Origin: Moorella mulderi DSM 14980
Lineage (GTDB): Bacteria; Bacillota; DSM-521; Neomoorellales; Neomoorellaceae
Direction: 5' to 3'
NCBI RefSeq assembly: GCF_001594015.1
Contig: NZ_LTBC01000002.1
Coordinates: 1-64,000, forward strand
DNA length: 64,000 nt
The position numbers and the translations under genes are program-made. A model generated the notes under the pieces. That model searched no databases. It was given only the letters and a program-made list of their open reading frames with translations, and was not told the DNA's origin. This document shows, one piece after another, positions 35,961-44,500 of this stretch (positions are counted from its first letter, which is position 1; each line of letters begins with the position of its first letter).

Positions 35961-36701
35961 ATGCTTGTGGCGTTTTGGCGTAAAATGCTGTTTCCCTTTG
36001 CCCTGGTATTTATCCTGGGCTTGTTGCTGGCCAGTATCAAGATAAACGCCCTTCTTTTGGGCCAGGGGTGGGGTTTGCTGGCTCCGGTAATAATTATTAT
36101 GGCCCTGGTTTTGCTGTACTGGGGGTTTGAACAGGGACGGGTTTCTTCCCGGGAGGTAGCCGTAATCGCCATGCTGGGTACCATTGCCGCCGTTGGCCGG
36201 GTTCCTTTTGCTGCTTTACCCAATATCCAGCCGGCCACCTTTATGGTAATCATTTCTGGCTTTGTCTTCGGACCGCGGGCCGGGTTTATGGCCGGTTCTA
36301 CGGCGGCCCTGGTATCCAACTTTTTCCTGGGCCAGGGCCCGTGGACGCCCTGGCAGATGTTTGCCTGGGGGCTGGCCGGCACCTCGGCAGGGGTGATGGG
36401 GATTATCTTCCCCCGGGCGGGCAAGAAGGTTATGACGGTATTTAGCTTTCTGTGGGGATACCTTTTTGGCTGCATAATGAACCTGTGGACCTGGACGGGC
36501 TTTGTTCACCCCCTGAACTGGCAGTCCTTTGTAGCCACCTATGCTGCCAGCTTCTGGTTTGATACCTTTCATGCCACAGGCAATGCAGCTTTTTATTTAC
36601 TCTTTGGCCCTAGCTTCGTAAAAATATTGCAGCGTTTTCGCCGTAAACTGGAAGTGACGTTACTACCGGTAATAGAAGGGGATAAGAATGCTGCTTTATG
36701 A
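35961..36701 (+). CDS. ECF transporter substrate-binding (S) component
   Basis: A membrane protein of about 246 residues with about six to seven hydrophobic helices. PNIQPATFMVIISGFVFGPRAG and MAGSTAALVSNFFLGQGPWTPWQM are typical of S components related to the cobalamin-type group. The frame opens earlier (35823) but that region overlaps the ATPase gene. ATG 35961 has GGGAGG only 2 nt before, whereas GTG 35967 has ideal spacing, so the true start may be six bases further in. The cobalamin riboswitch, the transcobalamin-like proteins and cbiZ make a corrinoid the likely substrate. Confidence 0.82.
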   Translation: MLVAFWRKMLFPFALVFILGLLLASIKINALLLGQGWGLLAPVIIIMALVLLYWGFEQGRVSSREVAVIAMLGTIAAVGRVPFAALPNIQPATFMVIISGFVFGPRAGFMAGSTAALVSNFFLGQGPWTPWQMFAWGLAGTSAGVMGIIFPRAGKKVMTVFSFLWGYLFGCIMNLWTWTGFVHPLNWQSFVATYAASFWFDTFHATGNAAFYLLFGPSFVKILQRFRRKLEVTLLPVIEGDKNAAL

Positions 36702-37797
36702 GTTAAAAAGCGGGGAAAAAATTCACCGGCGGGATGATACCCTCATTGTCTATTTTCCCGGGCCGCGCCGGGTGGTAAGCACGGCCTGGCTTAACGGTGG
36801 GTACCGGCAAGACCTGCAGGCGGTATTTAATCATCACCTGCCGCCTGATAAGCATGATCCTGCCAGCCTCCCAGGAGGCAGCGTGGAAGGTTACCTGGAG
36901 TATTTGGCCGGCAAGCTCGACCTGCCGTACCGTCACACCGCCGGGTTGCTTACAGCCGCCAGAATGGAAAACGCTGCTATAAAAACGAACGGGTTCCGGG
37001 AATTAGCAGTGACGGCCATTGTTACCGGGGGCATCGACGTCAATGGCGGGCGGGCCGGGGATAGGGCCAATTATTACGAGATGGACGGGCAATGGGTCTT
37101 TGTCCCCGGTACTATTAATATTATCCTTCTGATAAACGGGAACTTGCCTCCCCACGCCCTGGTGCGCTCCATAGTTACAGCTACGGAGGCCAAAACTGCC
37201 GCCTTGCAGGAGCTCATGGCGCCCAGCCGTTATTCCCGGGGGATTGCCACCGGGTCGGGTACCGACCAGATCATTGCCGTCGCCAATATCCAGAGCCCCC
37301 ATTATTTTACTGATGCTGGCAAGCATGCAAAACTAGGGGAATTAATCGGCGTGACGGTGAAAGAAGCCGTGAAAATAGCCCTGGAAAAGCAGACCGGTCT
37401 AAATCCCCGCCGCCAGTGCAGCTTCCTGGCGCGCCTGGACAGGTACGGCGTCGGGGTGGAAGACTTCTGGCGGCAGGCCAGGGAGGAAGGCCTGGGACTG
37501 GACCGGGACAGCTATCTAGCGCGACTGCAACACATCCAGGGCGAGCCAGGCCTGGTGGCCCTGGCCGCCAGCCTCATCCACCTGTGGGACGAGTATGAAT
37601 GGGGGCTGCTCCCGGGTGAAGCAGTTATCGCGGCCGGGATAAGGTTACTGCAGGGATATGGCGGTGGGGAAGCCTGTTTGGCCGCGGTGAAAGCAGGGGA
37701 TCCCGTCGGTACTTTGAGCAGGCTGTTTATCCGGGTGATAAATCGAGTTATATTGTTAACGTCTTCCATGAAGAAGGAGAACGGCTCTCGGAACTAA
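36688..37797 (+). CDS. cbiZ: Adenosylcobinamide amidohydrolase CbiZ
   Basis: A corrinoid-salvage enzyme (369 aa) that removes the aminopropanol tail or nucleotide loop from cobinamide or pseudo-B12, giving adenosylcobyric acid for rebuilding. The CbiZ core covers about 1-230, with VTAIVTGGIDVNGGRAGD, GTINIILLINGNL, TEAKTAALQEL, SGIATGSGTDQ-like (here RGIATGSGTDQIIAVAN) and SPHYFTDAGKHAKLGELIG. The last 130 residues form an extra helical domain I cannot assign. It overlaps the S-component gene by 14 nt, linking uptake of foreign corrinoids to remodelling. Confidence 0.9.
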   Translation: MLLYELKSGEKIHRRDDTLIVYFPGPRRVVSTAWLNGGYRQDLQAVFNHHLPPDKHDPASLPGGSVEGYLEYLAGKLDLPYRHTAGLLTAARMENAAIKTNGFRELAVTAIVTGGIDVNGGRAGDRANYYEMDGQWVFVPGTINIILLINGNLPPHALVRSIVTATEAKTAALQELMAPSRYSRGIATGSGTDQIIAVANIQSPHYFTDAGKHAKLGELIGVTVKEAVKIALEKQTGLNPRRQCSFLARLDRYGVGVEDFWRQAREEGLGLDRDSYLARLQHIQGEPGLVALAASLIHLWDEYEWGLLPGEAVIAAGIRLLQGYGGGEACLAAVKAGDPVGTLSRLFIRVINRVILLTSSMKKENGSRN

Positions 37798-37951
37798 TTC
37801 GTTTTAGTAGGGCTAAACAAAGAATACCTGCACCGTTATCTTCATGAACTGAGTGGCGAGCAAATTCAAAGTATGGTTTTTTCGAGAAAATTGGCTGGGA
37901 AGGAGGATTTTGGTTGTAAATGTAGAATGAAGTATATAATAAAATTAATCA
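37798..37951 (+). other. Gap before riboswitch 2, promoter region and possible ABC relict
   Basis: Bases 37819-37875 encode YLHRYLHELSGEQIQ in one frame, like the region around an ABC signature but too short to call a gene. From about 37893 the sequence (GGCTGGGA, GGATTTTGG, TGTAGAATGA) resembles the segment before riboswitch 1, so the duplicated unit includes the promoter. TATAAT at 37935-37940 is the best -10; no good -35 is seen. Confidence 0.4.
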
Positions 37952-38173
37952 GGTTAGCATCAAGGGAAGCCGGTGCAAATCCGGCGCGGTCGCGCCACTG
38001 TAAGGGGGAGTGACCCCACATCAGGCCACTGGCCCAGCACTCAGCAAGATCTCTACCGCTACGGGTTATCTTCTTTAAGAAGTACCCGGGACGGTGCAAC
38101 TGAAGGGGCTGAGTGCTGGACTGGGAAGGCGTGGGGGAGCGTTGAACCCGAGCCAGGAGACCTGGTGCTTGCC
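37952..38173 (+). promoter_or_regulatory. Cobalamin riboswitch 2 with extended peripheral stem
   Basis: It has the same aptamer core as riboswitch 1 (GCCGGTGCAAATCCGGC, GCGGTCGCGCCACTGT, B12 box GAGCCAGGAGACCTGG). Between the ACATCAGGCCACTGG block and GGGAAGGCGTGGGGGA a long arm is added, closed by CCAGCACTCAG/CTGAGTGCTGG (38034-38044 with 38108-38118), about 80 nt more than in copy 1. P1 forms between GGTTAGCA and TGCTTGCC. It precedes the btuFCD-cobN genes. Confidence 0.95.
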
Positions 38174-38216
38174 GTAGTAGCTGGTGCTCCCTACGCAGGA
38201 TGGGGAAACGGCATGT

Positions 38217-38246
38217 CCCCTGTTTTCTTTGGAGCAGGGGTTTTTT
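38217..38246 (+). terminator. Riboswitch 2 expression-platform terminator
   Basis: The stem CCCCTG/CAGGGG (38217-38222 with 38235-38240) is followed by six T. It is the same sequence and position as after riboswitch 1. Confidence 0.88.
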
Positions 38247-38430
38247 AATTTTATAAGGGTAGGTGTCTGGTCCCGAGGGGCCAGCTTAAATGCAGCCAGC
38301 CGGTCCGGCAAGGAACTTCCAATAAGAAAAAACGACTGGGGGTTCACGATGCGCCGGGAGCGGTAGAAGGACGGCCTATTCTAACCCACCCGGGGAGTTC
38401 GCTGGGAGGTGTTAGATCAGGCCGTTTTTT
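38247..38430 (+). ncRNA. Conserved structured leader element, copy 2, with second terminator
   Basis: Counterpart of 29447-29629. The hairpin CTGGTCC/GGGCCAG, long-range stem TCCGGC/GCCGGG (with a T-G pair) and terminator CGGCCT...CTAAC / GTTAG...AGGCCG (38372-38424) followed by six T are all retained. TTCACGATGCGCCGGGA and ACGGCCTATTCTAACCCACC are among the blocks identical in both copies. Two terminators in series after one riboswitch are unusual. The ligand or trigger of this second element is unknown. Confidence 0.68.
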
Positions 38431-38450
38431 GATGGTGGCAATAATGCGGT

Positions 38451-38481
38451 GCCGGTGAACCTGAGCCAGGAGTCCTGCTCG
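38451..38481 (+). other. Degenerate B12-box fragment
   Basis: GTGAACCTGAGCCAGGAGTC followed by CTGC matches the 3' end of the two riboswitches (TTGAACCCGAGCCAGGAGAC, CTGG) with few differences, but no aptamer core precedes it. It is probably the leftover of an older riboswitch that stood directly before btuF and was replaced by the present cassette. Confidence 0.65.
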
Positions 38482-38526
38482 TTGACGTGGGCTACCATAA
38501 AAAACTCAAGGAGGAGGCTATCAAAA

Positions 38527-39573
38527 ATGTTGAGCAAAAAATATGGTTTTGCCGCCAGGGTAATATGCCTGCTAATGCTGGTAATAATCTTTGTAACCGG
38601 GTGTAGTAGCGAAAAAACTGGCACTCAAAATAGTAATACCAGGAAAACGGTTAAAACTTTTGTTGACGGCACCGGTAAAGAAGTAAAAATTTCCTGCCCG
38701 GTGGATAAAATCGTTTGTATTACTTCGGGTGTATCAGAAATCCTTTATGCTTTAGGCAGCGCTGATAAGATCATCGGGCGTGATAGTTACTCGATTTTTC
38801 CAGCAGACCTGGAGAAAATCCCGGTCATGGCCAAGTCATCTTTCGCTCCCAATCTGGAAGCCATCATCCAGAGCGCGCCGGATGTAGTCATTGCCGATAC
38901 CATGTTAAAGGATGACCTGCGGGCCAAGCTGGAAGAGGCCGGCCTGCCGGTTCTGGTCTATACGACTTCTTATCCCCACGAAACCGCCTTAGTAACTAAG
39001 CAAATGGGTGAACTGACGGGAAAGGAGGAAATAGCGGCCAAGTTAATTGCCTTTAGCGATAAGTATTATCAACTAATCAAGGACCGGGTAGCACGGATAG
39101 CGGAAGATAAAAAGCCACGGGTTTACTACGAGTGGAATAAACCTTACTACAGTGCCGGCGATAAAACCCCTGCTGCCGACCGTATTGCCTTATCAGGCGG
39201 TAAAAATATTGCCGCCGGCCAGAAGGTTAAATATCCCGAGCTGACTCCTGAATGGCTGGCCGGGCAAGATCCCCAAATAATTATCTGCATGGCCAGCCGG
39301 GACGCCGCGGATAAAATGAAAGCCCTCTATGATGAAATCCTGGCCAGAGCGGCATTAAAGCAGACAACGGCGGTTAGCCAGAAAAAGGTCTATATCATGA
39401 GCTGGGGCCTTGGTACCGGGATCAGATCGGTAATCGGTTCCCTTTACTGGGCCAAGTGGTTCCACCCCGATGTTTTTGCCGACCTCGACCCGGAAGCCGT
39501 CCACAGCCAGTTGCTACAGGAGTTTTACCACACAGAATTAAAGGGTACATGGGTCTATCCGGATGTCAAATAA
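38527..39573 (+). CDS. btuF: Corrinoid/iron-complex ABC transporter binding lipoprotein (BtuF-like)
   Basis: A 348-residue lipoprotein of the FepB/BtuF class. The signal helix ends in a lipobox FVTGC. Two lobes are joined by a long helix: FVDGTGKEVKISCPVDKIVCI, PNLEAIIQSAPDVVIADT, AADRIALSGGKNIA. ATG 38527 with AGGAGGAGG upstream is the start; the longer frame has no ribosome site. The riboswitch leader makes cobalamin/cobinamide the likely cargo, though siderophores use the same fold. It is followed by permease and ATPase genes of the same importer. Confidence 0.87.
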   Translation: MLSKKYGFAARVICLLMLVIIFVTGCSSEKTGTQNSNTRKTVKTFVDGTGKEVKISCPVDKIVCITSGVSEILYALGSADKIIGRDSYSIFPADLEKIPVMAKSSFAPNLEAIIQSAPDVVIADTMLKDDLRAKLEEAGLPVLVYTTSYPHETALVTKQMGELTGKEEIAAKLIAFSDKYYQLIKDRVARIAEDKKPRVYYEWNKPYYSAGDKTPAADRIALSGGKNIAAGQKVKYPELTPEWLAGQDPQIIICMASRDAADKMKALYDEILARAALKQTTAVSQKKVYIMSWGLGTGIRSVIGSLYWAKWFHPDVFADLDPEAVHSQLLQEFYHTELKGTWVYPDVK

Positions 39574-39633
39574 GTTGCTCTGGTGCAGGGTGTAACTCCC
39601 GGCATGAGCTTCTACCCACTTAAGGGGGCATTA

Positions 39634-40740
39634 ATGATGGGCAGTATGGCGGAAAAAAGAGCTGCAGGTCAGGCGCGGGGCGATCTTTACGCCCGGTTGG
39701 TAAGCCATAAAATTATAACTATCATTTTTTTAAGCCTGGCTCTGGCGGCCGCCCTGGCAGTTTCCCTTGGCCTTGGCAGCGCCAATATCAGCTTCCAGGA
39801 GCTCTGGCAGGTTATCAAGGGGGCGGTAACAACCTCCTCCGGCCAGGAGGCAGGGAACAAGCTGGCCCGGACAGTGATCTTAAATCTCCGCCTGCCCCGT
39901 GTGCTGCTAGCCACCCTGGCCGGCTGCAGCCTGGCCGGAGCAGGGGTAGTTATGCAGGGGATTTTGCGCAATCCCCTGGCCGATCCTTATATACTGGGCA
40001 TCTCCGCCGGCGCTTCCTTCGGGGCGGCCCTGGCCGTGGTCCTGGGCCTGGGAAAGCTCGCCGGTTTCACCCTGGCGAAAGGTTATATCATCGTGGTCAG
40101 TGCTTTTACCTTTGGCCTGTTAACGACGTTTGTCATCTACGGGGTAGCCAGTCTTCGGGGCCTGGCCCCGGAGACCCTCATCCTGGCCGGCGTGGCCCTG
40201 GGTTATCTCTTTTCCGCTGGCGTTTCTTTACTGAAGTACCTGTCTTCCCATGAAGAACTGCGTGAACTCACTCTATGGCTTATGGGAGGACTGGCCGGGG
40301 CTAAATGGCAACCTTTATTTTTGCTTTTTCCTGTTTGCCTTGCTGCCCTGGGTTTTCTCTGGCGCTATTCCTGGGACCTCAATGCCCTGGGAGCCGGGGA
40401 GGAAGTGGCCGCCAACCTGGGCGTCAATCTTAGCCGGCTGCGGCGTAACGGTGCTGTCGGCGCCTCAATGCTGGCCAGCGCTACGGTGGCATTTACCGGA
40501 ATTATTGGTTTCATTGGCCTGGTGGCCCCCCACCTGGGCCGCTTCCTGGTCGGCAGCGACTATCGTTACCTGATCCCGGCTTCCTGTTTGCTGGGGGCTC
40601 TCCTTTTGCTGGGGGCCGACACCCTGGCCCGGACGGTGGCCAGCCCCATCGAAATCCCGGTGGGAGTGATTACTTCTCTAATCGGTGTACCCTTTTTTCT
40701 CTCCCTCCTGTTCCGAGAAAGGAGGCGCTGGTGGTCATGA
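39634..40740 (+). CDS. btuC: FecCD/BtuC-type ABC permease
   Basis: Membrane permease of about 368 residues with about ten hydrophobic segments. Family blocks are LRLPRVLLATLAGCSLAGAG, GILRNPLADPYILGISAGAS and FTGIIGFIGLVAPHLGR with LADTLART-like (here GADTLART) near the end. ATG 39634 has AGGGGG six nt upstream; earlier starts in the frame lack one. The stop overlaps the ATPase start (ATGA). It forms the channel for the BtuF-like protein upstream. Confidence 0.9.
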   Translation: MMGSMAEKRAAGQARGDLYARLVSHKIITIIFLSLALAAALAVSLGLGSANISFQELWQVIKGAVTTSSGQEAGNKLARTVILNLRLPRVLLATLAGCSLAGAGVVMQGILRNPLADPYILGISAGASFGAALAVVLGLGKLAGFTLAKGYIIVVSAFTFGLLTTFVIYGVASLRGLAPETLILAGVALGYLFSAGVSLLKYLSSHEELRELTLWLMGGLAGAKWQPLFLLFPVCLAALGFLWRYSWDLNALGAGEEVAANLGVNLSRLRRNGAVGASMLASATVAFTGIIGFIGLVAPHLGRFLVGSDYRYLIPASCLLGALLLLGADTLARTVASPIEIPVGVITSLIGVPFFLSLLFRERRRWWS

Positions 40741-41522
40741 AACTGGCCGTGGATGGTTTGTCATTTAATTACGATAGTCAACCAGTCCTCAATGAGGTAA
40801 CGCTGACCATAGATCCGGGGGAAATAGTTACCATTATAGGACCAAACGGTTCAGGAAAAAGCACCTTCCTGCGGTGCCTGGCCAGGATATTGCTGCCGGC
40901 ACAGGGCGTAATCTACCTGGATGGCCGCAATATAACCAACCTGTCGGGCCGGGCCCTGGCAATGATTCTGGGCTATGTTCCCCAGGAAGGGACGAAGGTA
41001 TTTCCTCTAACTGTGTATGAAGCTGTGTTACTGGGTCGCAGGCCTTATATAACCTGGGTTGTTGGGCAAAGAGACCGGCAGGTGGTAGAAGAAATTCTTC
41101 GTTTTCTCCAACTTGAACCACTGGCTGGAAAAACCCTGGCCAATTTAAGCGGGGGCGAAAAACAGAGAGTAATGATCGCCCGCGCCCTGGCCCAGGAGCC
41201 CAGGGTTATCTTGCTGGATGAACCTACCTCCAACCTGGATATTCGCCACCAGTTGGAGGTGCTGGGCATCCTTGAATTTCTGGCCTGGAAAAAGAAAATG
41301 ACAGTACTCATGGTACTGCATGATTTAAACCTGGCAGCCCGTTTTTCCCAAAAGCTGGTACTCTTGCATCAGGGTCGCATCTTTGCTTCCGGTAGCCCAC
41401 AGGAGGTGCTCACCCCGGAAAATATCCGTGCTGTCTATGATGTCGAAGCCCGGGTGCGCGAAGACGACCTGGGCGTCCAGGTTTTGCCCATTTGTCCGGC
41501 TAACGGGAGAGCAAAGCTTTAA
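40737..41522 (+). CDS. btuD: FecE/BtuD-type ABC ATPase
   Basis: ATPase of the importer, about 261 residues: GPNGSGKST Walker A, GYVPQEG Q-loop, LSGGEKQRV signature, [16 protein letters not shown] Walker B and VLHDLN switch. ATG 40737 overlaps the permease stop by 4 nt. Its signature-to-Walker B stretch is nearly identical to the relict at 25600-25729, showing the relict belonged to the same transporter family. It precedes cobN by 18 nt, probably in one transcript. Confidence 0.92.
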   Translation: MKLAVDGLSFNYDSQPVLNEVTLTIDPGEIVTIIGPNGSGKSTFLRCLARILLPAQGVIYLDGRNITNLSGRALAMILGYVPQEGTKVFPLTVYEAVLLGRRPYITWVVGQRDRQVVEEILRFLQLEPLAGKTLANLSGGEKQRVMIARALAQEPRVILLDEPTSNLDIRHQLEVLGILEFLAWKKKMTVLMVLHDLNLAARFSQKLVLLHQGRIFASGSPQEVLTPENIRAVYDVEARVREDDLGVQVLPICPANGRAKL

Positions 41523-41540
41523 GCTGGAGGGGAGAGGGTT

Positions 41541-44500
41541 ATGGCTTTAAAAATTTGCTTTTATACGGCCATTGAAGGTGAGCTGGGTAGTTTAAGCCGG
41601 GCTGCTCGGAGGGTGCAGGAGGATTATGGCCGGCTAGTTGAAGTTGCGGCCTCCTCGAAGCGGGGAGAAGGCGGGCGAACGGCGGGAGAAATTGCTCAAC
41701 TTGCCGGTGGCGCTGATCTGATTATCGTGCACCTCATGGGTGGGCCGGATTCCCTGCCGGGGCTCCAGGACCTGGTAGAGCTGGCCAGGAAAAAGAATAT
41801 CCCCCTGGCTGTGTTGCCCTCGATGGGAGATGATAACCAGCAGCTTTTGTCCCTTAGCAATATGATGCCGCAAGATTACCACCGCCTGCGCCTGTACGTT
41901 GCCTATGGCGGCGAAGATAACCTGAAAAATCTTCTTCTCTGGGCCGCCGGTCGTTATGGTGGTATAGAGGTGGCGGCAGCCGAGCCCCGCCCGTTACCCT
42001 GGGAAGGCTTCTACCACCCGGACTGCCCGGCACCGGAAGCGGCGGCACTTTATTTACAGGAGAAGCTCAAAGAAAGTCGCCCGGTAGTGGGGATACTTTT
42101 CTACCAGAGTGCCTGGGTGGCAGGCAATACAGTGTTCATTGATGAACTTGTCCGGCAGATAGAAAAACAAGGCGGCATAGCCTTGCCGGTGTTCCTTTAC
42201 GCCACCAGGAACGACGAACTGGGCAGCCGGGGTCTGGCCTGGGTGCTGGAAAATTATTTTAGCCGGGACGGCCGGCCGGTGGTAGATGTGGTGGTTAATA
42301 CCCTGATGTTCTCCCAGACCATGGCCACGCCCACCTTCAGCCGTGTGGAAGAAAAAGGGCTTTACCAGCGGCTGGGCGTACCCCTGATTAAAGCCATCGT
42401 GTCCCTGACTCCCTTTGACGAGTGGCAAAAAAGCCCCCAGGGTCTGGGACCCCTGGATGTGGTCATGAGTGTAGCCTTACCCGAATTTGACGGGGATCTA
42501 ATCAGCGTACCTATTGCCACCCGGGAAGAAACCGGGGAGGATCCCTCGACCGGTGCTGTTTTAAGCCAGTATGTACCTATTCCTGAACGGGTAAGCAAGG
42601 TTGCCTCCCTGGCCCTGCGCTGGGCCCGGCTAAGGCACAAACCCAACCAGGAGAAAAGGGTGGCCATTATCCTCCATAATTACCCGCCACGCAACGACCG
42701 CATCGGCTGTGCCTTCGGCCTGGATACCCCGGCCAGCGTCCACCGCCTGCTGGTGGCCATGCAGGCCGCCGGCTACCGGGTAGAGGATTTGCCGCCGGAT
42801 GGGGCGGCTTTAATGGAGAGGGTCCTGTCCGGGCTGACCAACGAGCGCGGCTGGCTCGACCCGCGGGAGCTGGATCGCCGGGCGGCCGCTCGGGTAGACG
42901 GGGATACCTACCGGGCCTGGTTTGAGGCCTTTCCTCCCCAGGCCCGGGAGCATTTAACATGCAATTGGGGTGAGCCGCCGGGAGAAGTATTTAATTACCA
43001 GGGCCAGCTCCTCGTCCCTGGCATCTTGCTGGGAAATGTTTTTGTCGGCATCCAGCCGCCCCGGGGCTTTCTTGAGGACCCGGCCACAATTTACCACAGC
43101 CCTGACCTGGCCCCGCCCCACCACTACCTCGCCTATTACCGCTGGCTGCGGGACGTTTTCCAGGCGGATATGGTTTTCCATATCGGCAAGCACGGTTCCC
43201 TGGAGTGGCTTCCGGGCAAGGGGGTAGGGTTATCCGGGGCCTGCTTCCCGGACCTGGCCATTAATGACCTGCCCCACCTTTACCCTTACATCATTAACAA
43301 TCCCGGGGAAGGTACCCAGGCCAAGAGGCGGACCCATGCCGGGATCATTGCCCACCTGCCTCCGGTTATGACCAGGGCCGATACTTATGATGAGCTGGCC
43401 GGGATAGAAGTCCTGGTCAAAGAGTACCACATGGCAAAGACCCTGGATGAGACGAAACTGCCGGCTTTGCGCGAGTTGATCTGGGAAAAAACAGCGGCCA
43501 GCCAGCTGGACCGTGACCTGGGCCTGGAGAAAGAGGAGGCTGAGAAAGACTGGGAAGGCTTCCTGGAACGGCTGCATTCTTACCTGTATGAGGTAAAAGA
43601 TACCCTCATCCGGGATGGCCTCCACATCCTGGGCCAGGCACCTCGAGAGGAAGCCCTGGTAGAAATGCTCCTGGCTTTAACCCGCCTGCCCAATAATGAT
43701 CTCCCCTCCTTGCGGGAACGGCTGGCTCTGGTGAAGGGATACAATTACGACCAGTTACTGGCTGAGCCGGGGTTCTTCGACCCGGTGCAGGGGCGTACTA
43801 ACGCTGAAATCATGGACGAAATCGAACAATTAAGCAGGGACTTTATCCAAGCCCTGGCGGCCTCTGGCTTCAGCGAGGAAGCCATACCCGTAGTTGCAGG
43901 AGAGATCCTGGGGTGCCGGGATGAAGAAATTATCCGGCTGGGTAAATATATTACCGGCAACCTGGTACCGGCCCTGGAAGCCACGGTAGAAGAAATCGGA
44001 AACTCTATTAAGGCCCTGGCGGGTGGTTTCATTCCACCCGGTCCTTCGGGTGCGCCTACACGGGGTATGGCTGATATCCTGCCTACAGGTCACAACTTTT
44101 ACTCTATTGATCCCCAGGCCATACCTACCCGCGCGGCCTGGGAAGTGGGCAAGAAACTGACAGGGGCTCTCCTTGAGCGCTATCAGCAGGAAAAAGGGGA
44201 CTATCCGGAAAACGTCGGGATGGTGATCTGGGCCACCACCAATATGCGTACCGGGGGCGAGGATATCGCCCAGGCCTTGTATCTGCTGGGGGTACGACCG
44301 GTATGGGAAGAAAAAAGCGGGCGCGTTAAAGGACTGGCGGTGATACCCCTTGAGGAGCTGGGGCGGCCGCGGGTTGATGTAACTATCCGGGCTTCCGGGA
44401 TGTTTCGCGATGCCTTCCTGAATGTCATCCACCTGCTTGACCGGGCGGTGGAAATGGTAGCCGGGCTGGACGAACCGGAGACAATGAATTTTGTGGCGGC

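Noticed and set aside
37819-37875. ABC ATPase relict (YLHRYLHELSGEQIQ)
   Set aside because: Only about 18 codons resemble the signature region and no other ATPase motif is nearby. Too short to support as a pseudogene.
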